Counted from the first letter of the stretch, positions 53,989 through 63,127 are shown. The stretch: DNA of 64,000 nucleotides from JAJRPT01 sp965661945 (GCA_965661945.1 CBFIFP010000001.1:124001-188000); one strand, 5' to 3'. Numbers and translations are program-made. The notes: generated by a model not told the origin, from the sequence alone.

Positions 53989-55167
53989 TTAGTTATTAAT
54001 TTTGAAAGTAAATTTACTTCCTTTTTCGAGTTCACTTTCAACAAGTATTTCAGAGTTTTGTTTTCTAGCTAAGTCTCTACATAGTTTTAAACCTAAGCCT
54101 GTTCCTTTTTCTTTGCTTGTTCCCAGAGTTGTTATTTTTTTAGCAATATTGAATAAATCTGGTATTATCTCAGCTTTTATTCCTACACCATAATCAATAA
54201 CACTTAAATAATGAACATTATCTTTAAAATCATAGTTTATTTTAATTTCATTACCTGCTTTTGAGAATTTAATGGCATTATTTATTAAATTTCGCATAAT
54301 TGTATCAAATATAAAAGGGTCAGATTCAACAATAACATTTTGACTAACCTCGTTAATAATACTTAGGTTTTTAGTAGTTAACTGAGTTGAATAAAGGTTT
54401 ATAACACTAGTAATTTTATCAAAAATATCAATATTCATTGGCGAAACTTCAAATGTAGATGTTTGGGCTCTAGACCAAATTAGAAGATTGGTTAATAAAT
54501 CATTTAAACTATTTGCAGCTTTGTTAAGAGTATTAACTAATTCTAGTAATTTATTGAATGTTAAATCACCTGCTTTATCTTGAATCAAGCTTGTAAGTGT
54601 TAAAAATCCAGTGAGAGGATTTTTTAAATCGTGAGAAATTATAGAAAAGAAGGCATTTTTCTGGTCAATTTGTTCTACTAATTCGCACTCTTTAGCTTTT
54701 AATTCTGTTATATCAGTGTGAAGAGAAATGTAGTGAGTTATATTACCTTTTAAATCTTTTATAGGTTCAATTCCCCATTGATTATAAAATTCGGTACCAT
54801 CTTTTTTATAATTTACAGTAGCTCCTCGAAAATCTTCTCCCTTAAAAAGGTGTTTTTTTAGTTCAAACAGAACCTCTTTATCAGTATTAACGCCTTGTAA
54901 TATCCTTGGAGATTTACCTACAACTTCTTTTTCTGTATATCCTGTTGCTTTTTCAAAACCTTTATTGCAATAAACTATAAAAGGTCCTGGTTTTTCTAAG
55001 CTAGCATCGGTAATTAAAACAGGCACGTCGAATTCATACAGAGAGTGAGCAATATAAGTTGTTATAGGATTATCAAATATATATTTTGATTGATATACTG
55101 AATTTTGATTTAGTATTATATCTATCAATTCGTCTTTAGATAATTCTAATAAGCTTTTCCGTAACAT
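53989..55167 (-). CDS. PAS-domain sensor histidine kinase, orphan
   Basis: 392 residues, no membrane segment, so cytoplasmic. A PAS domain with PAC motif at about 45-165 (NKGFEKATGYTEKEVVGKSPRILQG, HTDITELK), a coiled linker, HisKA with phospho-acceptor His in FSIISHDLKNPLTG, and HATPase_c with NLINNAIKFS, DYGVGI and GTGLGL. The PAS resembles LOV domains but has Pro where the photoactive Cys would be. No response regulator gene is next to it, so its partner is elsewhere. Confidence 0.92.
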   Translation of the reverse strand: MLRKSLLELSKDELIDIILNQNSVYQSKYIFDNPITTYIAHSLYEFDVPVLITDASLEKPGPFIVYCNKGFEKATGYTEKEVVGKSPRILQGVNTDKEVLFELKKHLFKGEDFRGATVNYKKDGTEFYNQWGIEPIKDLKGNITHYISLHTDITELKAKECELVEQIDQKNAFFSIISHDLKNPLTGFLTLTSLIQDKAGDLTFNKLLELVNTLNKAANSLNDLLTNLLIWSRAQTSTFEVSPMNIDIFDKITSVINLYSTQLTTKNLSIINEVSQNVIVESDPFIFDTIMRNLINNAIKFSKAGNEIKINYDFKDNVHYLSVIDYGVGIKAEIIPDLFNIAKKITTLGTSKEKGTGLGLKLCRDLARKQNSEILVESELEKGSKFTFKINN

Positions 55168-55182
55168 ATTTATTATATAGAT

Positions 55183-55932
55183 TTATTTATAAAAATTTTG
55201 CCAAGAACCATAGCTTGGATTGGGAAGTATGAACCACCTATCTCCAAAGTAATTTAAATTTTTGTAGAGACCATCAAGTTTTTCTTTTTGATTTAAGTTA
55301 ACAGCATTATCAAAAAAATCATTGAAATCATCACCAATTATTAGTAATATTCTATATTGTTCTGTTAGTATTTGCCTTCTTAGTGCTTTATCACTTTTCC
55401 ATTGCTTGTATTCATTTTTCAATAATACATGATACTGGTCAGTTTCAATACCAATTTTTTTGAGATTTTCTATGGTTTCAATTTCTTGAGGACAATCAAT
55501 TGTATCTCTTTTATTACAGTTACGATTTGTAATGAAAAATATTTCAATTCCGAGTTTTTTTGTTGTTTTTAAAAAATCAACTGCACCAACAACTGCTGTT
55601 GCTTCTGCTTTTTGAACCCATTTATCCCATAATTCTGGAGTGTAAACAGTATCTAAATCAGCAAGATAGTCTGCAAATCCAATATTATCTAAAACTGTTT
55701 CATCTATATCAATTATAATTGCTGGTTTTTTGTCCCATATTTGCTCATTCCCAATTTGGGATAATTCTGCACTCCACATAACATCTTTAAGCGCTATTTC
55801 TAATTTATCTGTTGCAGTTCTATATGTTTGACTGCAAATTGCTTTATATTCAGGAGAGTGTTTTAGCCATTGTTCGGCTTTATCGGATTTCTGACTAAAT
55901 AATAAGCTTATAAGAATAAAGAAATAAATCAA
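55183..55932 (-). CDS. HAD-family acid phosphatase (class B/C-like, e(P4) type)
   Basis: 249 residues with a signal peptide (about 1-14) but no lipobox Cys at the right place. The HAD motifs AIIIDIDETVLDN (DxDxT), FFITNRNC, the Lys region NEYKQWKSDKALRR and LLIIGDDFNDFFD match the acid phosphatase/5'-nucleotidase e(P4) family, which removes phosphate from nucleotides in the periplasm. It lies between a kinase gene and a polyprenyl synthetase gene on the same strand, 15 and 26 nt away. Confidence 0.9.
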   Translation of the reverse strand: MIYFFILISLLFSQKSDKAEQWLKHSPEYKAICSQTYRTATDKLEIALKDVMWSAELSQIGNEQIWDKKPAIIIDIDETVLDNIGFADYLADLDTVYTPELWDKWVQKAEATAVVGAVDFLKTTKKLGIEIFFITNRNCNKRDTIDCPQEIETIENLKKIGIETDQYHVLLKNEYKQWKSDKALRRQILTEQYRILLIIGDDFNDFFDNAVNLNQKEKLDGLYKNLNYFGDRWFILPNPSYGSWQNFYK

Positions 55933-55958
55933 TTTTAAATCCTTTTTAGTATTCTAGT

Positions 55959-56933
55959 TTATGAAATTCTATCAATAACAAAATCAGTTAAGTTAAAAAG
56001 AGAATTTTTATAATCACTTTCAGGGTAATCATTTATATAGCTTTTTGCTTTATTACAAAACTCTCTTGCTTTATCTTGAGCGTAATTTACTCCCCCTTCT
56101 TCTTTAACAAAATCAATTATGTAGTTAATTTCATTTTTTTCAATTTTCCCACTTTTAATCAATTTAACTATTTCATTTTGTTTTGATTTATTGGTTTTGT
56201 TCAAAGCATAGATTAAAGGTAAAGTTAGTTTCTTTTCTTTTATATCATTACCCACTGGTTTTCCAATTAAACTAGATTTTGAAACGTAATCTAATAAATC
56301 ATCTCTAATTTGAAATGCCAATCCTAAATTAGTTCCAAAATTTCTTAAATTCTCGCTATCTTTTTCGTTATTTGAACTACTAAAAGCACCAATTTCGCAA
56401 CAAGATGAAATCAAAGATGCTGTTTTACCATTGATTATTTTATAATAGTTATCTTCGGTTATTGAAAATTTTCTGGCTTTATCGATAGCCATTAGCTCAC
56501 TCTCGCTCATTAGTTGAACTGCGTTTGCAGTTATTTCAAGGAATCGATGCTCATCATTTTTGACTGAAGTTTGAAGACCAAGAGATAGAAGGAAATCTCC
56601 AACTAAAACTGCTATCTTATTATTCCATTGAGAGTTAATAGAAGCAATACCCCTTCTTACTTTTGCTTGATCGACTACATCATCATGAACTAAAGTTGCT
56701 GTATGAAGTAACTCTATCATAGCAGCACCGACATAACTTCTTTTATTAATATTTCCGCAAAGTCCTGCACCTAAAAAAACAAGAATAGGTCTTATTTGTT
56801 TACCTTTTTTACTTGTCAAATATTTTAAAACTAGAGTTAATAAGGCTACATCAGTTTTTAACAGAAGTTTGAAATAATTATCAAATTCATTTAAATCTTT
56901 AGTTATAGGTTTACTTATTTCTTTTAAATCCAT
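55959..56933 (-). CDS. Polyprenyl diphosphate synthase (trans-isoprenyl)
   Basis: 324 residues. Both Asp-rich motifs are present: LVHDDVVDQAKVRRG and FQIRDDLLDYVSK, with GKxxRPxL-like KGKQIRPILVFLGA and LHTATLVHDD. It extends isoprenoid chains, probably the octaprenyl or heptaprenyl tail of menaquinone, or a related lipid. Chain length cannot be read with confidence. Its ATG overlaps the tatC stop by one base (TAATG), so the two genes are coupled. Confidence 0.93.
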   Translation of the reverse strand: MDLKEISKPITKDLNEFDNYFKLLLKTDVALLTLVLKYLTSKKGKQIRPILVFLGAGLCGNINKRSYVGAAMIELLHTATLVHDDVVDQAKVRRGIASINSQWNNKIAVLVGDFLLSLGLQTSVKNDEHRFLEITANAVQLMSESELMAIDKARKFSITEDNYYKIINGKTASLISSCCEIGAFSSSNNEKDSENLRNFGTNLGLAFQIRDDLLDYVSKSSLIGKPVGNDIKEKKLTLPLIYALNKTNKSKQNEIVKLIKSGKIEKNEINYIIDFVKEEGGVNYAQDKAREFCNKAKSYINDYPESDYKNSLFNLTDFVIDRIS

Positions 56934-57688
56934 TAATTTTCTCTACTTTTTAAATATTGTCTTAATGCAAAACCGCTTATAAGTATGCTTATTTCATATA
57001 ATATGTATATAGGAGTAGCAACCATAAGTTGGTTAAATGGGTCTGGAGTAGGAGTAACAATTGCCGCAATAATTAATATAATTATTATAGAATGCTTTCT
57101 ATAACTTCTCAAAAATTTGGGAGTAATAAGTCCCGCTCTAGATAGTATATAGGAAACAATTGGTAGTTCGAAAAATATACCTGATGTTAAAAGTAACATC
57201 ATTATAAAACTCCAGTACTCATTTATATCTATTACGTTTTTAATTTCTTTAGTTCCAAACTCAACCGAGAAACTTAGCATTTGGGGTATCATAACGTAAT
57301 AACTAAAAACTACCCCACTAATGAAACAAATAAATGTAAAAAATGCAATCCACTTTGCCCAATTTCTTTCATGGTCGTATAGTCCGGGTTTGATAAAAGC
57401 CCAAACTTGATATAAAATAAAAGGTAATGCAAACGTTAAACCACTATATAGTATGATTTTAAATGTTAAAAATACTTGACCAAAAGGTTTAAGATTTTGA
57501 AGTTCCATTCCTACTTTTTTTGCAGGAAGAAGTAGAAAATTATCTACTAGTTCCTGATAAAATAAAGCAGAAATTCCAGCTGCAAAAATCAACCCGAACA
57601 AAGACCAAAAAAGGCGCTTTCTTAATTCGCCGAGATGGTCCATAAAGCCCATATCATTTTCTTCTAATCTTGATTTTTCTTCAGTCAA
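56933..57688 (-). CDS. tatC: TatC, twin-arginine translocase subunit
   Basis: 251 residues, six membrane segments. TatC recognises twin-arginine signals of folded exported proteins. Motifs: FMDHLGELRKRLFWSL, FALPFILYQVWAFIKPGLY, FELPIVSYILSRAGL and AIVTPTPDPFNQLMVATPIY. No tatA is adjacent, so the other subunit is elsewhere. The next gene starts in its stop codon. Confidence 0.97.
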   Translation of the reverse strand: MTEEKSRLEENDMGFMDHLGELRKRLFWSLFGLIFAAGISALFYQELVDNFLLLPAKKVGMELQNLKPFGQVFLTFKIILYSGLTFALPFILYQVWAFIKPGLYDHERNWAKWIAFFTFICFISGVVFSYYVMIPQMLSFSVEFGTKEIKNVIDINEYWSFIMMLLLTSGIFFELPIVSYILSRAGLITPKFLRSYRKHSIIIILIIAAIVTPTPDPFNQLMVATPIYILYEISILISGFALRQYLKSREN

Positions 57689-57799
57689 TTTAAAATTCTA
57701 AAATTATAAACTCAAAATTAACTAAAAATACCGAGAAATTAATATTTTCGTTCATTTTCTCTCATATTTTTTTTAAGAATACTTATCATAATGATTTTA

Positions 57800-57841
57800 A
57801 TAAATAAAACAGGGAAACTACAATTAATTGAGTTTCCCTGC
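57800..57841 (-). terminator. Intrinsic terminator after the Ig-domain T9SS gene
   Basis: Perfect 10-bp stem CAGGGAAACT (57810-57819) and AGTTTCCCTG (57831-57840), 11-nt loop, T-rich tract on the minus strand; 30 nt past the stop. Confidence 0.87.
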
Positions 57842-57870
57842 AAGTATTAATTGATTAAGGAGATAATATT

Positions 57871-60117
57871 TTATTCAATTATTAATTTTTCGATTATAGA
57901 CATTTTCGAGTTTTGAATTAGAATTGAGTAAACCCCTGAGGACACCTCTACTCCATTATTTGATTGCAAATTCCAGAGTAATATATTCTCTCCTAATGTT
58001 AAGTTTCTTTTACCATAGTCATAGATTATATTTCCATGAAGGTCAATGATTTTGATTTCAAAACTATCTGATTTTAGGGAATTAAATTTAATATTAATTC
58101 CTTGATTTGATGGGTTTGGAAATATATTTATTGATTCGAAGTAATCTGTAACTGAACCAAAAACAGAATTACCAGTTAAGTTTACTTCGATTGATTCTGA
58201 ATTTGAGAATATAAAAATTAATTTTTCATTTATTTCACCTTCGATAGAAGGAATAAAATTAATAAATAAGTTCAATTCTTCTTGAGTTTGAATTTCAATT
58301 GGTAAATTAAGCTCTTCAGCTAATTTGAATTGGTTGCCTGAAAAAGATATATCAATTAATGAAGCTGCAACCTCATTTGACATATTTTTTAAAATTAACT
58401 CTTCACTTTTTGTTAGAAAAATCTCAATTTCACCAAAATTAATAGAATTTACTGAGCTAACAACTTCTGCATTGTTAGACTCTACCCCAATACCAGTTAA
58501 TTGTACGATTATTGGTTCACCATCAACATCTAAAATAATGTGCAGTTCGGCACTAAATTCACCTATTTCTTGAGGTCTAAACGTTACCAATAAATCTTTT
58601 ATTTGGTCAGGCTCTAGAGTGAAAACAAACAACTCTTTCATTGTAAATAATGTGTTTTGTGAAACTATATCAACACCTCTTATCAAAAGATTATCATCAC
58701 CAATATTTTTGAAGAAATCATCAATTAGTATATCTTTTTTTTCACCAATCTTTACATTTCCGAAATTGATTATTTCTTTTGATAATTCAAGTTTTCCACC
58801 TTCTCCAGGATTTTTTATTGTTAATTTTATTGGAGTTGATTCGATAAAGCCACAATCATTACTAACTTTGCAAGTATAATTACCTTCATTTTCTTTTCTA
58901 ACATCATTGATAACTAAAAAATTACCATTTTGGTCAGTAATTTTTTCTCCGTCTTTGAACCATTCAAATATTAAATTATCTCCTTGGGCTTCTACAGTCA
59001 TCTGAACTGAAACTCCTTCAGGAGCTTCAATATCATCTGAAACACTTGTTATTTCAGGTAGTTGTCCAAGGGTAACTGATACAGAATTTGTAAAAACTTC
59101 GGCACAAGAGTTTTTAACTTCACATTTATAGGCACCAACATTTTCTTGTTTTATATTTTCAATAATTAATTCAGAGTTGATTGCATTTTGTAAAACAACA
59201 TCATCTTTGTACCATTGATAGCTTAAATTACTTCCTTCTGCTGTAAATGTTAGTGAAATACTTTCATTAACACAAGAACTTATATCTTGAGGTTGTGAAG
59301 TAATTTCTGGAGATCCAACTACCGCAAAATCTGCTGATGAGGTATTGTTAATATCTGAATTTGAAACATCAGAGATTCTTATTCTTAAATTATTTCCAGA
59401 TAAATCTGATGGTAGGTTCCAAGTATAACTTCCTTCATCTGCTGAGGTTGAACTAACTATTGTTTCATCATAACTTGAACCACCATTTTTGGAAAGTTCA
59501 ATTTTTACATTAGTTAAGCCAAATTGAGTCCATTTAATGTCAACAGTTTCGTTTGAGCATATTTCTTGACCACCATTCAAAGTAATAAGAGTTATACCTT
59601 TAACTGTTACTTGTCTTGCGCTTAACAAATTCCATTGGTCACCACCAGTTCCTCTATTACCATTAACAGCATTTCCAGCTGCTTGAATATAATATATTCC
59701 TGGAGTTGTTGGAGCAGTCCATTCAAATTCAAAGTTTGCTTCGCCGTTTCCATCAAGAGTAGCTCCACCAGTAGATCCATGAGTTAATTCATTACCAATT
59801 TTTTTTAAGTTAGTTCCTGCTGTTACATTTCCAATTATACTTCCTCCGCTTGTTCTATCTTTGACAGCAATATTTATTCCTGCTTTAGACATACTTGTGT
59901 TTGTAACTTTAACTGTTAAATTCAATTTTCCACCTGGCTCAACAGAAAAACCATTTGCGCTTGATAAAGTTACAGATGTATTTGAATTAGATGAACCATG
60001 ACAAGAACATCCACTACTTGAAGCTCCAGTGTAACCAGAACTACTAGAGAAGAGGTAACTAACGCTTGAAGCTAAAAAAATAAAAATGAATAAATTGATT
60101 TTGTATAATCGTTTCAT
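57871..60117 (-). CDS. Reeler/choice-of-anchor-like, Ig-domain T9SS cargo protein
   Basis: 748 residues: signal peptide (about 1-24), a beta-sandwich starting YTGASSSGCSCHGS with SVEPGGKLNLTVKVTN (choice-of-anchor V/Reeler-like) to about 175, a short domain with WTQFGLTNVKIELSKNGGSSYDE, two Ig-like domains (LSYQWYKDD ... GAYKCEVKN; LIFEWFKDGEK ... GNYTCKVSN) at about 275-440, ASPM/HYDIN-like beta domains (INFGNVKIGEK, INFGEIEIF) to about 660, and a T9SS sorting domain (INIFPNPSNQGINI ... SIIEKLIIE). It should be exported and anchored on the cell surface, perhaps for adhesion. It is unrelated to the Asp-box trio except for the sorting domain type. Confidence 0.85.
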   Translation of the reverse strand: MKRLYKINLFIFIFLASSVSYLFSSSSGYTGASSSGCSCHGSSNSNTSVTLSSANGFSVEPGGKLNLTVKVTNTSMSKAGINIAVKDRTSGGSIIGNVTAGTNLKKIGNELTHGSTGGATLDGNGEANFEFEWTAPTTPGIYYIQAAGNAVNGNRGTGGDQWNLLSARQVTVKGITLITLNGGQEICSNETVDIKWTQFGLTNVKIELSKNGGSSYDETIVSSTSADEGSYTWNLPSDLSGNNLRIRISDVSNSDINNTSSADFAVVGSPEITSQPQDISSCVNESISLTFTAEGSNLSYQWYKDDVVLQNAINSELIIENIKQENVGAYKCEVKNSCAEVFTNSVSVTLGQLPEITSVSDDIEAPEGVSVQMTVEAQGDNLIFEWFKDGEKITDQNGNFLVINDVRKENEGNYTCKVSNDCGFIESTPIKLTIKNPGEGGKLELSKEIINFGNVKIGEKKDILIDDFFKNIGDDNLLIRGVDIVSQNTLFTMKELFVFTLEPDQIKDLLVTFRPQEIGEFSAELHIILDVDGEPIIVQLTGIGVESNNAEVVSSVNSINFGEIEIFLTKSEELILKNMSNEVAASLIDISFSGNQFKLAEELNLPIEIQTQEELNLFINFIPSIEGEINEKLIFIFSNSESIEVNLTGNSVFGSVTDYFESINIFPNPSNQGINIKFNSLKSDSFEIKIIDLHGNIIYDYGKRNLTLGENILLWNLQSNNGVEVSSGVYSILIQNSKMSIIEKLIIE

Positions 60118-60274
60118 GTAAAGTCTCTTTTTTGTTATTAAATTTAGAACAATAACAATATAAACAATAAATTGTTACAAATGTAAAGTGTATAATAATA
60201 CTAACACAAATATTATCAATTAATTATATTTTGATTCTTATTATTATGATATTTTAAATATTTAAAATAATGGA

Positions 60275-60910
60275 TTATTTTTTAAGTGTTATTAATCTAT
60301 CTTCAATTTTGCAATCATTAAAATTAAAATTATCTTTAATATACTCGAATGTTGTTGATTGGTATAAAAAAACATGTGTAGGGTCATTTTTATAGTACCA
60401 TTTTTCAAAATTAATTGATGGTTCATATAAATCTGTCATTATGTATAATATTCCATTTTGCTTTAATATTGAATTTAACAATTCAAACTCTTTTTTAGGA
60501 CTATGAAAATGCTCTACAACTTCACAAGATACTATATAATCATAGTTAGTTTTTAAAAGTGATTTATTATCAGCAAAAAAAGGATCGTATTGTTTTATAT
60601 TATAATTATTATCTTCTAATAGTTTTGAAATTACTGGACCTGTACCAGCTCCAAAATCTAAACCAGTATGTTCTTTTTTAAAATCTTTTAAAACATTAGA
60701 TGTAATTGGACTAACAAATTCTTGATATCTTGGATCATCAATATCATTGTTATGAGTTTCATATCTAAGTTTCTCACTAATAGGATTTAAATAAAAATCT
60801 TTATTCAAAAAGATACCTTTACAGTTTCTACAAATATGATATGTTTTACCTTTTTGATAAAATAAATCAGATTTACTTTCACATAGAGGACATAAATTTA
60901 TATTCAACAA
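60275..60910 (-). CDS. Class I SAM-dependent methyltransferase with N-terminal zinc ribbon
   Basis: 211 residues. An N-terminal Cys4 ribbon (LCPLCESKSDLF, ICRNCKGIF) precedes a Methyltransf_23-like fold (HTGLDFGAGTGPVISKLL, YIVSCEVVEHFHSPKKEF, NGILYIMTDLY). Family members act on small molecules or surface polymers; the substrate is unknown. It stands alone, divergent from the prohibitin-like gene. Confidence 0.85.
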   Translation of the reverse strand: MLNINLCPLCESKSDLFYQKGKTYHICRNCKGIFLNKDFYLNPISEKLRYETHNNDIDDPRYQEFVSPITSNVLKDFKKEHTGLDFGAGTGPVISKLLEDNNYNIKQYDPFFADNKSLLKTNYDYIVSCEVVEHFHSPKKEFELLNSILKQNGILYIMTDLYEPSINFEKWYYKNDPTHVFLYQSTTFEYIKDNFNFNDCKIEDRLITLKK

Positions 60911-61021
60911 TAGACTCCTATTAAATAAATTCTATTTGTAATACGTATAAAACTATAACAAGTTTTTTACAATATTATTAATTCATCCTCGTTATTACCT
61001 AAAAATTAATTTAAGGGACTT

Positions 61022-61924
61022 ATGGGTATAATATTTTTCGGTGTAGTAGTTTTAGTTTTAGGATTAGTTGCTAAAAATCAAGACAATCCTCTTTCAAGAT
61101 TTAGAAGTTTATTAATAATAGTTGGTGCATTAATTACAGTAGTGGGTGCTGGTACTCAATCAATTAGACAAATAGATGCTGGTGAAATTGGAATTCAAAA
61201 ATTATTTGGTAAAGTTCAAACAAAAGTACTTGTAGAAGGTTTAAATTTTGTTAATCCTTTAGTTGAAGTTATAAAAGTAGATGTAAAAACACAAAATTAC
61301 ACGATGACATCACAAGATGAAGATAAAACTATTGGTGATGATGCAATTCCGGTGCTTACAAGTGATGGACTTCAGGTTGTGATTGATTTAACAGCACTTT
61401 ATAGAATTATTCCTGAGGAAGCTCCTAAAATTATAAGAACGATTGGACCAGTCTATGAAACAAAAATTGTTAGACCAATTATTCGTTCTAAAATTAGAAA
61501 TAATGCAGCAGCTTATGAAGCAATTCAATTATATTCTTTAAAAAGAGAAGAATTTGAGATTTCATTACGAGATGAAATTGAAAAAGATTTTAATAGTAGA
61601 GGTTTTATTTTAGAACAATTACTTATTCGTAAAATAAACCTTCCACAATCTGTTAAAGAATCAATAGAAAGAAAAATAAATGCTGACCAAGAAGCTCAAA
61701 GAATGGAATTTGTTTTAAATAAAGAGAAACAAGAAGCTGAAAGAAAAAGAGTTGAAGCTCAAGGTGTTGCTGATGCACAAAGGATTTTAAATCTTGGTTT
61801 ATCAGATCAAGTATTAAGATATGAGAGTATAAATGTATTAAAAGAACTTGTTAAGTCTGATAATGCAAAAGTAATTATTATGGGTGATGGTAAAAATTCT
61901 CCACCAGTTATAATAGGAAAATAG
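61022..61924 (+). CDS. Prohibitin/SPFH-domain membrane protein
   Basis: 300 residues: two N-terminal hydrophobic segments (about 2-18 and 30-48), an SPFH domain (VGAGTQSIRQIDAGEIGIQKLFGKV, VRPIIRSKIRNNAAAYEAIQLYSLKREEF) and a coiled-coil region rich in Lys/Glu (about 215-260), ending VIIMGDGKNSPPVIIG. Such proteins form membrane rings linked to protein quality control. The stop overlaps the GTG start of ispF by one base. Confidence 0.9.
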   Translation: MGIIFFGVVVLVLGLVAKNQDNPLSRFRSLLIIVGALITVVGAGTQSIRQIDAGEIGIQKLFGKVQTKVLVEGLNFVNPLVEVIKVDVKTQNYTMTSQDEDKTIGDDAIPVLTSDGLQVVIDLTALYRIIPEEAPKIIRTIGPVYETKIVRPIIRSKIRNNAAAYEAIQLYSLKREEFEISLRDEIEKDFNSRGFILEQLLIRKINLPQSVKESIERKINADQEAQRMEFVLNKEKQEAERKRVEAQGVADAQRILNLGLSDQVLRYESINVLKELVKSDNAKVIIMGDGKNSPPVIIGK

Positions 61925-62394
61925 TGGTCGGGATTGGTTATGATATGCACAGATTAGAGGAAGGAGAATCTCTAATCTTAGCAGGTGTGAAATTAGAATC
62001 TAAAAAAGGAACTGTTGCCCATAGCGATGGAGATGTTCTTTTACATTCCGTTATTGATGCACTATTGGGTGCAACTGGAAAAGGCGATATAGGTGATTAT
62101 TTCCCTGACATAGATGAAAAGTGGAAAAATGCAAATTCGGTTTTACTCACAAATGAAATCATCAATTTAATTGAAAAAGATAATTTCAAAATCATAAATA
62201 TTGATTTAACTATCATTACAGAAAAGCCAAAAATTTCACCATACAAACAGATACTAAAAGACAATCTTGCAAAAATATGCAACATCTCCCCTTCTCAAGT
62301 CAATATAAAAGCAACCACTAATGAAAAAAGTGGCTTTATTGGTAGAGAAGAAGGAATTGTAGTTTTAAGTGTATGTCAAGTTGAAAAAAAATAA
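61924..62394 (+). CDS. ispF: 2-C-methyl-D-erythritol 2,4-cyclodiphosphate synthase
   Basis: 156 residues, the normal length. IspF makes the cyclic diphosphate in the MEP isoprenoid pathway. Motifs: IGYDMHRLEEGESLILAGV, VAHSDGDVLLHSVIDALLGA, GDIGDYFPD and KATTNEKSGFIGREEGI; metal ligands D and H at the start and His in HSDGD are present. The start is GTG, in the stop codon of the SPFH gene. It ends in a terminator. Confidence 0.97.
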   Translation: MVGIGYDMHRLEEGESLILAGVKLESKKGTVAHSDGDVLLHSVIDALLGATGKGDIGDYFPDIDEKWKNANSVLLTNEIINLIEKDNFKIINIDLTIITEKPKISPYKQILKDNLAKICNISPSQVNIKATTNEKSGFIGREEGIVVLSVCQVEKK

Positions 62395-62395
62395 A

Positions 62396-62425
62396 AGAGA
62401 ACAATCAAATGTTCTCTTTTTCTTT
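62396..62425 (+). terminator. Intrinsic terminator after ispF
   Basis: Stem AGAGAACA (62396-62403) and TGTTCTCT (62410-62417), 6-nt loop, then TTTTCTTTT. Confidence 0.88.
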
Positions 62426-62471
62426 TGTATCTAAAATTATCCCAAATTTTCCCTTAGAAATAGCAAAAGTT

Positions 62472-62496
62472 GTCATTCAGAGCGAAGCGATGAATC
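62472..62496 (+). repeat. Variable-arm palindrome 1 (ATTCA/TGAAT arms)
   Basis: GTC-ATTCA-GAGCGAAGCGA-TGAAT-C: 5-bp arms around an 11-base core shared with the three other copies. Confidence 0.75.
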
Positions 62497-62511
62497 CAGT
62501 TAAAACACCCC

Positions 62512-62536
62512 GTCATATTGAGCGAAGCGAAATATC
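62512..62536 (+). repeat. Variable-arm palindrome 2 (ATATT/AATAT arms)
   Basis: GTC-ATATT-GAGCGAAGCGA-AATAT-C: same core as the neighbour 40 bp upstream, but both arms differ together so pairing is kept. Confidence 0.75.
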
Positions 62537-62690
62537 TATAAATCAAAATACACCAAAACCCTAATGCTCCTTTAGGTGCGAAATATTAAAAAACAATTCA
62601 ACAAAAACTAATAACATCATCCACCTCACATTTTCAAAATAAAATAAAAAATAACAAAAATCTACTCCTTAAATTTGCAAAATAAAACAA

Positions 62691-62700
62691 GTTCTTTGAC
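62691..62700 (+). other. boxA-like motif GTTCTTTGAC (copy A)
   Basis: Resembles the GTTCTTTGA boxA antitermination element of rRNA leaders; repeated at 63311-63320, with a shorter match at 62907-62915. No rRNA gene is near, so its role here is uncertain. Confidence 0.35.
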
Positions 62701-62830
62701 ATAAATATAAAAAAAACATATATAATTTAAGAAAGAATTTAATCGCAGTATTTGCACACAATATTAGCCATATTTTATAATTTAATATAAACCAACAACT
62801 TAATTTTTCAAAAAAAAAACGAAAAATCAC

Positions 62831-62881
62831 TGCAAATTCTGCAAATTCTGCAAATTCTGCAAATTCTGCAAATTCTGCAAA
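62831..62881 (+). repeat. 9-bp tandem repeat TGCAAATTC (five units)
   Basis: Five perfect units of TGCAAATTC plus a partial TGCAAA. The matching place in copy B (63521-63547) has one perfect unit, one with A for T, and a partial. Confidence 0.95.
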
Positions 62882-62983
62882 ATATCGCCCTAACTCCTTT
62901 AAATAAGTTCTTTGAAAACTTAACCAAAATTCCCATCCTTTGGAGGGGTGGATGCGAAGCAGACGGGGTGGGTTCTCTTTTCA

Positions 62984-63008
62984 GTCATTCAGAGCGAAGC
63001 GATGAATC
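62984..63008 (+). repeat. Variable-arm palindrome 3
   Basis: Identical to palindrome 1 (ATTCA/TGAAT arms, GAGCGAAGCGA core). Confidence 0.75.
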
Positions 63009-63023
63009 CAGTTAAAACACCCC

Positions 63024-63048
63024 GTCATATTGAGCGAAGCGAAATATC
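63024..63048 (+). repeat. Variable-arm palindrome 4
   Basis: Identical to palindrome 2 (ATATT/AATAT arms, GAGCGAAGCGA core). Confidence 0.75.
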
Positions 63049-63107
63049 CAGTCAAACAAATATTCCATTGTGTTTTATTAGTAGCTATCATCATTATACA
63101 ATTGTAG

Positions 63108-63127
63108 AAACACGATTTATCGTGTTT
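63108..63127. repeat. Palindrome AAACACGAT-TT-ATCGTGTTT
   Basis: Perfect 9-bp arms around TT inside the extra block of copy B. Its core is shared with palindromes at 27296, 27366 and 36029. Confidence 0.75.

Larger units (their letters stand above)
62472..62895 (+). repeat. Island repeat, copy A
   Basis: Matches 62984-63560 almost base for base in shared parts, from GTCATTCAGAGCG to TCGCCCTAAC. It differs by lacking the block 63049-63150 and by having five 9-bp tandem units instead of two. Confidence 0.85.

Noticed and set aside
54870..54960. LOV photoreceptor domain in the histidine kinase
   Set aside because: The PAS domain has KSPRILQG where LOV has NCRFLQ; the flavin-binding Cys is absent, so it is an ordinary PAS domain.
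60000..60020. Heme-binding motif in the Ig-domain T9SS protein
   Set aside because: The sequence is CSCH, not CxxCH, so no c-type heme site is supported.
62831..62881. CRISPR array
   Set aside because: The units are 9 bp with no spacers; it is a simple tandem repeat, and no cas gene is present.
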